Below are positions 42,114 to 53,368 of a DNA stretch of 64,000 nucleotides, in pieces (positions within the stretch are counted from its first letter, which is position 1; each line of letters begins with the position of its first letter). Source of the DNA: Kondoa malvinella (Eukaryota > Basidiomycota > Agaricostilbomycetes > Agaricostilbales > Kondoaceae); assembly GCA_039545315.1 (NCBI GenBank), contig BCIM01000001.1:3071783-3135782 (forward strand), given 5' to 3'. A program made the position numbers and the translations under genes. Under the pieces are notes generated by a model. The model saw only the letters and a program-made list of their open reading frames with translations, searched no databases and had not been told where the DNA came from.

Positions 42114-43191
42114 TTATACCACTTGCTGCCCACTGCTCTTTTGAACCGGCTCCGACTGCCAAATATGACCCCTGTCCATTCCTCTAGCTTTATAATCGCT
42201 GCCCATCAACCGTTTATGCGGTAACCTCCTTCTACCTCTTCCAGTCTTCTGATACCACTCCCAAGCCAATCTCACAATCTCCCCATCTGCAGCATAAGGT
42301 GTTGGGATCTCACTATACCCTGGACCGGCTGTTGGGTGTCTAACGTAGATTGCTGAACATGTAGGATAGGAAACTTCTAGGTATGGAGGAACAAAGACGA
42401 AAGGTGCTGCGTAATCTGGTAGGTTGAAAGGTTTGACACCGGCTGGTAAAGAGGATTCTTTCGGTGTTGAATCTGATTCGGGTGATTCGCTATTTGAAGA
42501 GGTGAAGAGGGTATTGTATTTCTGTTTGTAGGAAGGATCGAGCATAGGTATTGCTTTTGCTTCTACTGAATAGAAATCGCCTGGATTAAGCTTGATGTTC
42601 GGATTTGTGGTCTGTCGGCAAACAAACACTGCGTTCTCAGCATGTCAATATGCAATATTGCAGATCGCTGACCTTGACACCATTGAGCGTGACTTGCCCA
42701 TTGACGACCAACATCTTTGCAGCATACGCCGAAGGAGCAAAGCAAGCCCTAAAGACGAGCACGTCCAACCTCCGCTCGACTTCACCAAACATTAAACTCC
42801 CCAGCGGTACTTTCGCAGTATTCTTCTGCCTCTCTTCCACTCCCTTGCCTTTATTCAACCTAGACCCTGTGCTGCTGCTGTTGCCCACAATAGGCGGTAT
42901 GCGCAAAGGCAAGAATGATTTCTGAAACTTGTGCTCCTGAATCCAATCGCCGTGATAGCCTCGACATAGTTTTTTACTGAACCACTGTTGCTGAAAGAGT
43001 GTCTTGGATGATTTTGTGAATGTCAGCTCTTTACGCTGAGCGCCAAATGTCCTTTGATGCAAGTTGAACAAGTTTTCGGGAGACCAGCTCTGTGCCCCGC
43101 GGCTGTCAGCATTATTCAAGCGTGAGAGCAAAGGACAGACCATGCGTGGTATACACAAGTCTGCTCTATACGGGTTCAATCTCTTCTTCAT
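42114..43191 (-). CDS. NAM9: Mitochondrial ribosomal protein uS4m (Nam9-like)
   Basis: Small-subunit mitoribosome protein with an S4 RNA-binding domain. Starts MKKRLNPYRADLCIPRM and contains the S4 block RRLDVLVFRACFAPSAYAAK followed by LVVNGQVTLNGVK. A 63-nt intron, whose acceptor lies before TTNPNIKLNPGDFYSVEAKA, interrupts the domain. After it come KPFNLPDYAAPFVFVPPYLE, VSYPTCSAIYVRHPTAGPGY and a basic end RGRRRLPHKRLMG, as in fungal Nam9. The stop TAA is at 42114-42116. Confidence 0.88.
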
Positions 43192-43518
43192 GATTTCCGA
43201 GATGGTAATTGCTTGACGAGAGACGACGATTCAAAAGTCAGATTCCCTGGCGTGCTGTGCCCTATACAGACTGCTATGCTCTTCTTTATGCCTCACTACG
43301 GCCTGCGAAGCCATGCGTTCGACGAGTTTGACACGCTATTTCAAGCGACTCCTCTCACATCTTCTCGACATGCTCTTCTGAACAGAACCCTTGCCGGTAT
43401 CGGCGGCTTGAAAGGATCAAGCAGCCGAGCTGATCACCTACGTCTCTCTTCTATTTCGCCTCTTGTCTCTTTCTTCTCATCCCCTCACACTCATTTTCCA
43501 ACCTACACGCTTCACGCA
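43192..43518. other. Divergent upstream region
   Basis: Between the uS4m and GH18 start codons. CT-rich just before the GH18 gene; no specific motif recognised. Confidence 0.5.
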
Positions 43519-45253
43519 ATGAGACTCGTCGTCTTTACCCTCTGTTCTACTATCCTAGCCACTCTGGCTGCGACTGCATGTCCAAAGAATGACCAAGTGA
43601 ACGCGTACTATCCCGCGTATAATCAACAGCTATCCGATATTCCTTGGGCGGGATTGGATCTTGTCTACTAGTCAGCCTCTCTGACAGCTGTTCTAGTCTA
43701 GGTGCTGATTGAGTATAGCTTTGTGGCTATCACGCGTACTTATGGTGTGACTATTCCTAAAGATCAAGTGAAGATGGGCGCGTTCGTTCGTGAAGCTCGC
43801 AAGCAGGGCGTAAGCCATCCTATTCGCATCCTGTGATTGCTCTCATCTATATGCTTCGCCTACCTACAGAAAAAGCCAATCTTCACTATTGGAGGCTGTG
43901 AGTTCGCCATACCTTGACTGTCTTTCTCGCTGAATTCGCCTAGGGACCGGCTCGAAGCACCTTTCTGACCTGACAGCTACTGTTGCAGCCCGTCAAGAGT
44001 TCGCTGAACACCTAGCTGGTATCGTCAAAGGTTACGGAATGGACGGAATCGACATGTATGCTCTGGTCTCCACTTCTTCTTCCTGGCAACAGACTGAGGT
44101 GAACTCGCATTTAGAGACTGGAAATACGTTAATAGCGAGGCGATTGGGTGTAATGGCGTACGACCAGAAGACGCGGCCAATTTCTTGAAATTCCTTAAAG
44201 TGCTTCGGGCTGAATTAGGGCCAAAGATGATTATTGGCGCTGCTGTTTCTCAAGGCGGGTGAGTATGAGTAGACGTCTAGCGACGATGTGAGCTGATGAT
44301 GGCGCTATAGTATACTTGGACCGGATGGAACGCCTTTGGCTGATTTGACCGAGATGGGCGATTTGCTTGATTATCTTACAGTGAGCTTCTTGCTATTGTG
44401 TTTGTACTCTCTAATGTCTCTTTAGCTCATGACCTACGATACCGTACGTTCCTCTTTTGCCTTTTATATGCTGCTGACCACTTTTGCATAGTATGGCAGT
44501 TGGAGCGAAACTACCGGACCGAACGCACCCTTATATGACACATGTGACGTGCAAGGAGCAAGCGTAGATACCTCCGTCAACTTTCACATCGACGCAGGAT
44601 TCCAGCATGCAAAATCCTCGTTGGCATTCCTTCCTATTCTTACTCCTTCACTACTACCAATTCTACGCTCGCTGTAACTGAACGCAATGGAAAGAAGAGT
44701 TTAATGTTCCAGGACAAGTTGGCCAAGATCCCGAGAGGCGATTCGAATGATGTCAAGACGCCAGCTGGAACGTTTGATATTTGTGGTAATGAGAATCCGG
44801 CTGGCTTTGCAGGGGGCTGGACATACAATACTGTGCGTTCTATCGTCGAAATGAACAGTGACAAGCTAAGGTTATTCAGATGGTCTCGGAAGGTATACTC
44901 TCAGCCGATGGCAAGAAAGGTCTGAAAGGCTTCACCCGATGTAAGGTTGGTTTACTTGGTACAGATCTATGCTGATGCCTGCCCAGACTGGGACTCTTGC
45001 TCGATGACTCCTCTGCTGTTCAACAAAACCACCCGCCAATTCATCGCTTACGAAGACGCTGCTTCAGTACTGGCGAAGGCCAAGTATGCAAAGTCAAAGG
45101 GTTTGGCCGGAGTGTATGTCCTTCGCAGATCCACGGGGTCATAGCTGACAGCGCGGCAGTATCGTCTTTGACTCGATGGGATTCAGCAAGGGCATTTACG
45201 ATACCGCTCGAGCTGGACTCAAGGGCGCTTCAAAGCGTGCTCTGCCACTTTGA
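43519..45253 (+). CDS. Secreted GH18 chitinase-like protein, catalytic Glu lost, frameshifted
   Basis: Glycoside hydrolase family 18 fold; active members cut chitin. Signal peptide MRLVVFTLCSTILATLAATA, then VNAYYPAYNQQLSDIPWAGL, KKPIFTIGGWTGSKH, and the active-site strand YGMDGIDIDWKY. The family has DGIDIDWEY, so the proton-donor Glu is Lys here (an intron splits the codon for Ile just before it). Later blocks are DLLDYLTLMTYDTYG and, downstream, KILVGIPSYSYSF. Those last two are out of frame with each other: a run of four A at 44611-44614 appears to lack one base. The end reads GLAGVIVFDSMGFSKGIYDTA. About ten introns. It is either a non-enzymatic chitin binder or a decaying gene. Confidence 0.85.
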
Positions 45254-45559
45254 AAAGTCTCGTGGGTTGATAGCATGATGGGATGGCATGGCTCCCATGC
45301 ATCGGAATCATAGAAGTAATGCAGTCGTTTCTGTCCATTGACAACACAATCAGCCGCTGTGTGCTCATTCGAACATCTCCCGTCCTCTCGTTGGCATCAA
45401 CCTTTGAATCAGTTGCCTTTCTTCTGCGCGATCACGCAAGCTTCATGACGATTGCACATTACTCAGCCCATCACTTATTCACTATTGATAGCGACCCTTT
45501 CAGCCCGTTTGATTTCTTCCCAAGACCCTTGTGTGACTTGCCGGTGATATTCGCCATCA
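45254..45559. other. Convergent 3' spacer
   Basis: Between the GH18 and F-box stop codons; nothing recognised. Confidence 0.5.
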
Positions 45560-46930
45560 TCACGAGACCGCACTGATCAAGCCATGCACTGAATCTCCCG
45601 TCGGATAGTTTCCCCCATCCAGCACAAATGATCCATGCTCTCGAGCAAATTCAAGCCATTGAGTTTCGCAACGAACAATGATCTTTGCCAAAGCTTCCTG
45701 TCCCAATCCTGGTATCCAACCTTGACAGATGGACAGGGCTTGAGCAAAGTTCTGAGAGGTCGGATCGTGCCAGGCGGGCTCGCGAAGCTCGAAAACGAGG
45801 TGCGTGAGGCTCTTCGGCATGTCCTCTGGTTTGATTGCCATCCACACTTGGTCAAACGCTGCTTCTTTATTGAGAGCAAGCGTCAGGTGTTGGAGAAAAG
45901 GAAAGGTGTTTTGGTTGGGGAATTGGGTGTCGGATGCGACAGAAATCAGCAGCTTTTCGAGATTGGGGAAAAAGGAAAATAGTCGACTCGGCCAGTCTGA
46001 ATACTCCTGCATAAACTCTTGCTGAAGCTGGATTGAAGCATGCGTGATTGACGTCAATCTGAGGTTTTGAGCAGCGTATCGGTCAAGCGCGTCTACCGCC
46101 AGAGCAACGCAATCCAATGAGAGAAGGTGAACGGTCCGCAGTTGCGGTATCACGACGAAGAAGTCCTCTGCCCATTCCCCCTCTTGCACACATTCAGGCT
46201 CAACCCAATGCATTTCCTTTAGCGAAGGGATCTGCCCGGGTCCGGTGGACAACCGAGCCAGTATCGGCGCGAAAAGTTGTCGAAATGGGATGTCATCCAG
46301 TGTTAGCTTGAAAAGATTTGGTGTAGCCAATATCAGGTGACCGAAAGCTGCGAATGTACCGCGTGGAGCGTTCAGCCTCTGAAGTGATAGGCATTTGAGT
46401 GTAGACAGAAAGGGCAGCGCAACGAGGTCTGCAACGGAGACAGGCATAGTGAAGACGCCATAATGTTCGGAATCCGCATCCTTTGGCCCTTCGATAGTGA
46501 AAGCGAATTCTTCGAGTGCTGTTAACGAGGCAAGACCGGGCATACACTGGTGCCAATGTAGGCGTAATTTCTGTTGTGCTCTTTGCGCGCTGAGAGCGTG
46601 CAAATCCTCCTGCGTTTCTGCATCTGTCTGTCGTGCAAAATACAATCCGCTGTTACCGCATCTTCGCCCTTGCACCTGAAGAGCAACGCTGCCTTTCCGA
46701 ACCAGCCGCCCAAGGTACCATCCAACTTCGGTGTCGCAGAGTGTGTACAGGATTGACTCGTTTGGCAGACTGTATTCAGACAGATCCGAGTATAGCATCG
46801 GCCGAACGAAGAAAAGCATGCTCTTGCAGGTAACGCATAGAGAGACTAGAGTCTGGCGATCTTCTGACGGGTGCAAGTATGAGAGAACATGCGTGCGTAG
46901 CTCTGTTGGCAGATTGGTGAGGCCGTTCAT
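45560..46930 (-). CDS. F-box-like protein (intronless)
   Basis: A single uninterrupted frame starting MNGLTNLPTELRTHVLSYLH, a typical F-box opening (LP-x-E-L...V..YL), followed by TLVSLCVTCKSMLFFVRPML. The rest is leucine-rich in the style of basidiomycete F-box/LRR proteins, with segments such as LSTLKCLSLQRLNAPRGTFA and FPFLQHLTLALNKEAAFDQV. Such proteins recruit substrates to SCF ubiquitin ligases; the substrate is unknown. The absence of introns is unusual in this window and hints at retroposition or recent lineage-specific expansion. The frame extends upstream through a GTG to 46960, but 46930 is the first ATG. Confidence 0.75.
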   Translation of the reverse strand: MNGLTNLPTELRTHVLSYLHPSEDRQTLVSLCVTCKSMLFFVRPMLYSDLSEYSLPNESILYTLCDTEVGWYLGRLVRKGSVALQVQGRRCGNSGLYFARQTDAETQEDLHALSAQRAQQKLRLHWHQCMPGLASLTALEEFAFTIEGPKDADSEHYGVFTMPVSVADLVALPFLSTLKCLSLQRLNAPRGTFAAFGHLILATPNLFKLTLDDIPFRQLFAPILARLSTGPGQIPSLKEMHWVEPECVQEGEWAEDFFVVIPQLRTVHLLSLDCVALAVDALDRYAAQNLRLTSITHASIQLQQEFMQEYSDWPSRLFSFFPNLEKLLISVASDTQFPNQNTFPFLQHLTLALNKEAAFDQVWMAIKPEDMPKSLTHLVFELREPAWHDPTSQNFAQALSICQGWIPGLGQEALAKIIVRCETQWLEFAREHGSFVLDGGNYPTGDSVHGLISAVS

Positions 46931-47317
46931 CGTGCTGCCATTGACGGTCAGACCCTTCACTTGCGCACTTCAAACGCAAAACAGACCTGATTTCTGGCGG
47001 CCTACAGCACGGCCCTTCGCTCAACAGGCAACGAGGACAGACACGGCACCCAATACAGGTCGAAGCAGGCCTTCGAGTATACGATTCGCGGTGCTAAAGT
47101 TTGCGTTGCGCGCGCTAGCAAGCTACGCTGGTATCTTTGCTTCAGGTATCCGTGATGCTCTGACTAGCCATTGACAGGCATCCGCTTAGAAGCGCCAAAA
47201 TGAGGTCGAGCTGGACGTTGGAGGCAAGGAGATTATTAGGCTGCATGGCCATGGCAGTGCCTATATACTACTCGGTGCTCCTAGAATGCTAGAACGCCTA
47301 TGACTGGACTACGCCTG
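46931..47317. other. Intergenic
   Basis: A plus-strand frame stays open to 47174 (FAVLKFALRALASYAGIFAS at its end) but has no ATG in a sensible place. No gene called. Confidence 0.4.
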
Positions 47318-48320
47318 TTATGCATTTGGCAATGTTTTGGCGAGAAACTTCTGCAACACCTGCTGACCTTGCATGAGACCAGCTCGTGCTGATAGTATTG
47401 CGAATCCTTACCGAGAGATCTAACCACTCGCCACGCTTGAACATCGAGCGAGGAAGCCTTAACAGGCGAGTGATGAGAGCCAGCTTAGACTGATGCACCA
47501 ACGCGAACTCACTGAAAGCGTAGCTCGAAGCCCAGCTTCATCGCTGCTCCATATCCTGTAGCAGAGGTCAGGTATTTGATCTGACTTCTTTTCAACCTAC
47601 CTGGACCGTTGCTGTTGACTACTTCGGCCACGATGCTTCTGATGCCTCTGGCGTCAAGCGAAGGGTGTTCAAGGCACGCGCTATCACAACATTAGTGGAT
47701 TTCAGCACGGTGTGATGCCACCCACTTCCACAGAGCTTCTCCGACACCTTGATGTCTGACTTCAGGCCGAATGTAAGCGGAAAGAGTCAGAGCACTTCCA
47801 ACATCAAATCAGCTTCCAATGCGAGGCTTAGAAAGCGCTTACAGATTGTATGCTCCACAAGGACCGAGTGAAAGGAATCCCAATGACTGGTCGCCCCAAG
47901 CTGCAATCAAGCAAGGATATTTGCCTTCAAGCAATTCCGTAAACCATGGCAGTTTGTGCTCCACGGTAAAGTCGATAGATGGACTGTCTGCGTTGGTATT
48001 CCGACAAGCTTCGTTGATCACAGCAACAACTATATGAAGCTTTTAGCTGGCTGAATGGTTGGCATCATCAGCTCTGACCGAAAGGCAAGTCTTCCATCAC
48101 AGCTTCTCGTATCACAAATTTGTCTGACTTCAACTTAAGCGGAACAGGAAATTCTTCAATGGGAAGAGGCTGGTATCTGGAAGAGGCATCATAAAAGCCA
48201 AGACCTTGTATAGCTGGTGATGGTCTGCAGGACTTGTTTATTGGTGGAGTCAATAGACGAGACAGAAAGCTTACGCAATATACACGAGGAAGTTCTCAAC
48301 ATCATGAACCTCACCATTAT
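47318..48320 (-). CDS. GNAT acetyltransferase domain 2 (phosphinothricin-acetyltransferase-like)
   Basis: GCN5-related N-acetyltransferase. Splicing about seven exons gives SDKFVIREAVMEDLPF, VVAVINEACRNTNADSPSID, PCLIAAWGDQSLGFLSLGPC, the acetyl-CoA loop RPEVRHQGVGEAL (R/Q-x2-G-x-G), RGIRSIVAEVVNSN, AAMKLGFELRFQ, FKRGEWLDLS and the end QVLQKFLAKTLPNA. The closing FK-x-G-x-W-x-D is typical of the PAT/MddA type, which acetylates small amines. No ATG precedes its first exons, which continue upstream in frame (NGEVHDVENFLVYIAPSP...). The 5' end is therefore unresolved, and it may be the second half of one gene with the GNAT domain at 48357-48887. Confidence 0.6.
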
Positions 48321-48356
48321 GCAAGGCGACTTCCGAAAGACTGAAGGAAAGGAGTG

Positions 48357-48887
48357 TCAGAGCTGTCCAACGGTCACCGAGACTATGACAACTAACGTGC
48401 CATTCGAAGCAAAACCGATCGCCAGCAAGTACCCGACAGCAGGTAGATTGGTCGGAAGCAGCCAAGCTACGCGGATAAATGAGGAACACCTTATCGAAGC
48501 TAAGTTCGACTTACCTGTGATGCAGAACAGCCTCTTCCGTGCTTGATCCCTTAGCTCGTTGAAAAGCCTCCTCCCGATTCCACGTCTTCTTACAGCAGCC
48601 GCGACCACGCATACAAAGTCCGCCCAATGACCAGTACCACTTCCCGAGTATGTGCACTGAGGAGAATAGTAGGCATAAGCGATCAGACTGCCATTGACAT
48701 CCTTTGCGGTTAAGAATGGGTAATCCAGCTTGCAGACAGCATCCAGGGTGTTGCGCAGATCATCTTGGCCATCAGCAGAAGACAACAATTGGCCTTGTTC
48801 GATCACTCGCGAGAACAGCTCTAGAACAGCAGGAACGTCGTCCAAAGAGCCTTTCCAAATATCGCACTGAGCATCGCAGCAGTCCAT
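48357..48887 (-). CDS. GNAT acetyltransferase domain 1
   Basis: Second GNAT-like frame. From the ATG at 48887: a Cys-rich start, then DIWKGSLDDVPAVLELFSRV, FLTAKDVNGSLIAYAYYSPQ, the acetyl-CoA-binding stretch FVCVVAAAVRRRGIGRRLFN, and after a possible intron LPTNLPAVGYLLAIGFASNG, which fits the N-x-A-x3-Y-x3-GF part of the fold. The final residues (TLVVIVSVTVGQL) do not look like a normal GNAT end, so the model's 3' side is doubtful. It is either a separate gene or the first domain of a two-domain protein with 47318-48320. Confidence 0.5.
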   Translation of the reverse strand: MDCCDAQCDIWKGSLDDVPAVLELFSRVIEQGQLLSSADGQDDLRNTLDAVCKLDYPFLTAKDVNGSLIAYAYYSPQCTYSGSGTGHWADFVCVVAAAVRRRGIGRRLFNELRDQARKRLFCITGKSNLASIRCSSFIRVAWLLPTNLPAVGYLLAIGFASNGTLVVIVSVTVGQL

Positions 48888-48949
48888 ATGGTAGCGGAAC
48901 AACAATAGAGCGGAAAGAGACACAATAACACAGCAAAGAAAGACACCGC

Positions 48950-49246
48950 CTATGTACTCTCGCGAGTAGGCACAGCTCTTCGGCAACTCGAGACTTTACG
49001 TCTGCTGGCGCAAACACCTGCCATCAATGAGGCTGCCACCAAAGGGTACATACAGACAGAGCGAACGAGTTCAAAGCCACTGAGGTTCTGGCCTGGCATG
49101 CTCCTCAAGGTGTGCTTGTGTAACTTGTGCGAGCCTTCTGGATCGCCTGAACGAGCAAGGCCCATGACCTGGGCATTCTGGCGGTCTACATGCTGTTTCA
49201 TTGCCCTCTTTTGCGCCGCGTTCAGGTTATCCATTGTTGCGGTCAT
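48950..49246 (-). CDS. Small hypothetical protein
   Basis: Starts MTATMDNLNAAQKRAMKQHV, then GLARSGDPEGSHKLHKHTLR and MPGQNLSGFEL. A GT-AG intron after GFEL would lead in frame to VFAPADVKSRVAEELCLLAR, which looks coding and runs towards the GNAT frame, so this could be its 5' exon. No domain recognised. Confidence 0.4.
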   Translation of the reverse strand: MTATMDNLNAAQKRAMKQHVDRQNAQVMGLARSGDPEGSHKLHKHTLRSMPGQNLSGFELVRSVCMYPLVAASLMAGVCASRRKVSSCRRAVPTREST

Positions 49247-49481
49247 GTCGGTGAATGAATTCGGCGAGTCAAACAGCTGAGCAGGTGCAGAAGGCAGTAT
49301 AGCTAGGGGCTATCGGGGTCTGGAGGCTGCTTCACATGAGGCGGTCGCCGGCAATGACTGTTTCGGAATACAGAGCACGTTTCAAATGATACATCTTCTG
49401 GTTTACTTTTTACTTTTTGCGACCGCACTCCTGCCCAGGGCCAATCTGTCTGATATATCGAATCCAATATTCCCCGAAAGC

Positions 49482-51798
49482 CTAGTGTTTCTTGTCGGAA
49501 GCGGCTCCTGGCTCGGTCGTGATCTTTGGACCAGAAGGGTCGACCAAGCCTGCGGCAGCGAGAGCAGGATCGGTATCGACTGGTGGACCGTGGTAATGCT
49601 TTCGGCCCCAAACGAAGTACCAGGCTGCGGAGGCTGCAACCGAGAAAGCGAATACCACTGATGCATAGTTCATTGCCTCGGCGGTAACAGGGATGGTGGC
49701 TGCGACATGTCAGCCATGTCTGAGAGAGCAGCACGCTAATGAACTTACTAGGGAAGCAGAACAGAGGGACGGATAACGCAGTCCAACCAATTGCAACGAC
49801 ATTTGCGATGTAACCGAGAACGCCGCAGTTGAACTTGCCTCGAACGACGTGCTTGCGCCCACGGAAGAAGCTGACTGCAATTGGAATGCCGTAACTGGCC
49901 GAAAGGCAAATAACACCGACACCGCTATTCAAAGTAATCAGTCTGGTTCCACGGGCACAATCTCGAGAGCTGACCTGAAAGCACTACACGAGGAGAATAT
50001 ATATTAGCTCAGTAAGATGAGCAGCTAGATTGAGCTTACTTGAAAGCAGCAGTGCTACCGAAAGTGATCAGACCGAGCAGAAGTTGGACAACAGTGACAA
50101 AGATCATTGCGTTCAGGGGTAGATCGAACTTGGGGTTGACTTTGGACCAAAGCGAGTAGCCCGGAATAGCGCCATCACGAGCGAAGGCCCATGTGCATCG
50201 AGTGGCGGCGGTGGTGCATCCAGTTCCGCAGAAGATGGACAGGACCTGCGTGATCGTCAAAAGGGAACGCAGCGAAAGAAAGCAAAGCGTACGAGCAAGG
50301 GTACCATCAAGGCGAAAGCGCCTCCAGCACTACCACCAATAGCAGACAGCAAAATGGCCGGAACGGGTTGTCCGCTTGGTAGAGCGACTAATCAGACATG
50401 ATCAGGCTTCGGTTTATACCGAGAGAAGGAGTTGGACATACGCAGATACTGCAGATCGGGCAAAACGAACATCAGAGGCACCATAAAGAGGAAACCGCAG
50501 ATGTAGTTGAGGCCAATGGTTGATACCACTGCAGCATGGTCAACGGGTAATCTAGCTTGATGATTGGGACCTACAAGCTTTAGGCACTTGGGTTTCAGGA
50601 TGTGCTACTTCCTCGCACATGGACACGATCATCCCGGTAGAGGACGAGGCATAGGCGGCTTGGAGGAGACCAACGAAGAAAGACCATCCAGCAGGCCATC
50701 CAGATCCAGTCGAGTCGTATGAGCCGAACGCGAATGATGCTGATCGCCTGCCTTCCCTTGCGAGAGCGAGCACAACTATGATAATAGCAAGGACGCCTGC
50801 AAAAGTCCATACGACGGCGAGCATGTCGAGGATGTGCAAGTAACGGTTACCAAAGGTCGAGATGGCGCTGCATAGCAGGGTGATGCCGACAAAGAGTAGG
50901 TAGACCTGGTAATTTTCGGCAAAAACGGTCTCGTCGAATAGCTGAAAGCAAGCCACCCAGAGTAGAGCGGTACCAAAATTGACAGCGACTGTGGGAAGCT
51001 TAGCTTAATTACTTGACAACAGTCGGACAACCCACGTGTGACTGAGAAGCGCGCATTTACTTAGGAAAAGCGGTACCTTAAAGCAGAAGAGGGAACAAAC
51101 TTGTAACTAAATGAAACGGAATCAGCTTGCGTTCCATACTCTGCAGCTCACTCACCATTGCCGACAAAGAATGCCCATCCGCAAATCCAAGAAATAATCT
51201 TGCGGTAACTCTACAACCGCAAAAGCTGTCAGAGAACAATGCGAAGTGGTACGAGATAGACGTACGGGAGGCGATAGCATGAAAGTCTGGTAGTACACCC
51301 CGCCTGCACAGGGGAAAACGCTGACAATCTCTGCTAGGGAGGTCGCAACGCACTGGAAATCGATCAGAACCGCGAGCTTTTAATAGATAAAGTGTCCGCA
51401 CGAGCGTGAAAAAGGCGACGAGGGTCCATCCCCATACGCTGCAATACAAGAGTAAGCAGTGCGCTTCTCATCTCTGACAGGCCAGCTTACACCGTGACAG
51501 GTCCACCGTTGGCGAGCGAATAGTACATTGTGGTGGACTGAACTCGGAATCAGAATGATCGACAACACCGAACGAGCTCGCTCACTAGACCATACGGAAC
51601 TGACGCAAGAATGAACGACATGAATGCGACATGGAATGTAGCTATAAAGTATTTCGATCAGGACGAGTGATGCTAGAATCGGACAAGGGAAGTGTATCTA
51701 CATCTAGTTCTGTTGAGTTGAGGTTCGTAGCCTAGAGCAGCGAGGCGCTCATCAGCAGAATAGTCGCTATTCATGTCGCTGCTGTGCTTTGCGGCCAT
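49482..51798 (-). CDS. APC-family amino acid / GABA-choline-type permease
   Basis: Polytopic plasma- or vacuolar-membrane transporter of the amino acid/choline (Uga4/Hnm1-like) group. The cytosolic N-terminus is MAAKHSSDMNSDYSADERLA with LAALGYEPQLNRT. Further exons, with about ten introns, give YLLFVGITLLCSAISTFGNR, FVGLLQAAYASSSTGMIVSM, CEEVAHPETQVPKA, CGTGCTTAATRCTWAFARDG, AIPGYSLWSKVNPKFDLPLN and LSASYGIPIAVSFFRGRKHV. These are characteristic of this permease group, and about 12 hydrophobic segments are seen in all. The C-tail ends EPGAASDKKH. Substrate cannot be fixed from sequence alone. Confidence 0.85.
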
Positions 51799-52348
51799 AT
51801 TATGAGAACACGACTTGCAGTTGAGGCTTGAATGATTGGCGGACTTGTTTTGGGTAGCTGCAGTGTTGCGTGAGGATACGTGGACTTTGTTGATGACCAC
51901 GGCAAGATGTTAAGTATCAGCTAAGAGCGGAATTGAAAAAAGTCAAAGTCCGGAACAAAGCTGGCTTGGCGATGAGTGACCGGTTTATTTGCCCGGGCGG
52001 GAAGCGAAGCCTCCACAAGACCGTCCATCGGACTGCCAAACATAGATTGTTGATTAGCTGACCATCGAGGCACACTCGCAATTTTCCGATTGCCTGGTAC
52101 TGTTCGGGTGGGCCTGGACGCATTGCAAAAGGCATGATGAAAGATAAAGAGGCAGGCATGAAGCTAGGCGAAAATGGTGTGCCACGTCAGAATGATCTCG
52201 TTCATGGGCCGGAAGAATTTGAAGAAGGCAATCTGCAAGAAGCTGTTCGAACTGGAAGCGGAACTGGCGTAGAGCTGATAATGATAGGTAGGTAGTCGCA
52301 TCAAGAAATCCAGAAACTTCTCATCTTGCATTGAACCGTCACTTCATA
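51799..52348. other. Intergenic
   Basis: Upstream region of the permease and 3' side of the Faf1-like gene. No feature recognised. Confidence 0.5.
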
Positions 52349-53343
52349 TCACTTCCTCCTCTTCTTGACCGGTCTACTGCCCATCGGCAAACCAGCAGCA
52401 CCTTTCCTGATCTCCTCTTTATTCAACACCAACGTCCCACCTTTCATCCTACCAGCATTCCCACCTATCCCTCTAGCATCTCTCCTCCTCTTTTCTTCTG
52501 CTCCGTTTTGTAACCGCATACCTTTCTTTGTGAGCGCAACGTCTGCTTTCTTTTGAGAAATCACTCTGCCTGATTGACGATCTCGTTCTGATTCTGCTTT
52601 TAATCGAGCTAGACGGGTTTGTTGTAGTGCTCGACGAAGCTGTTTGATGCAGGAAAAGTAAGCTGTGCATGAGTTGTGAATAAGGAAAGACATACAGGTA
52701 AAGGAGTATTCTTTTGTACGGGTGCATGAACGAGTCGGTCTGTTGAGGATGTGAATGAGGAAGAAGGCAGAGTCGCAATCATGGATTGTAGAGTGCTGTC
52801 CAGTTTGCGCATTTCGCTGAAAATAAGATCAGCTTGAGATTGAAGCAAAGTCGGAGATGATCACTCACATGTCGTCAGTTTCTTCTTTCTGCGCAGGTTT
52901 GGACGTGCTGGCTTTTGGTTGAAGTTGCTTGCTCACGCTGGAAGACTGTACATCGCTCAGCTGAGCCGCAAAGCACAGCGATACACCAGCAGACATACCA
53001 TAAAGTCTCTATAGCGCTCTTTAGACCGAGCTTCAGCCGTATAAGACGCGCGAGATGGGTCTTGAAAAGTGATGACGGGTCCAAATGATTCCATTTCGAC
53101 GTTGTCTCCGTCCTCTGAAGCAAAGCCAGTCCATTCTTCCTCCTCTTGACTGTCATCCAGTGTCTCTTCAGGCTCTTCTGATAGTCTTGGCCTCTTTGCA
53201 GGGTTCAAGCCAAGTGAGGCAGCGCATTGCTGTTGTAGCAATTCCAACAGATCTCGCTCAGTCTCGCTTGAGCTGTCCACGTTTGATTCACTCCTTTCGC
53301 TTGAGCTGTCCGCTTTACCCTTGCCTTTGCCCTTGCTCGTCAT
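52349..53343 (-). CDS. FAF1: Faf1-like ribosome biogenesis protein (C1orf131 type)
   Basis: Small nucleolar protein of 40S assembly. Exons give MTSKGKGKGKADSSSERSES, an acidic middle (EETLDDSQEEEEWTGFASED), GPVITFQDPSRA, Lys/Ser-rich linkers, LRRALQQTRLARLKAESERD and the conserved C-terminal block GGNAGRMKGGTLVLNKEEIR, ending VKKRRK. The G-x-G/R-x-K-G-G-x-L-x-L-x-K-E-x-I block is the family hallmark as I recall it. Three introns. Its start codon is 73 bp from that of divergent DRS1. Confidence 0.75.
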
Positions 53344-53368
53344 TGTTCAACGACCCTCTCTACAACAA

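Noticed and set aside
52331..52556. Pro/Ser/Phe-rich plus-strand ORFs
   Set aside because: Complement of the Lys/Arg-rich Faf1 C-terminus.
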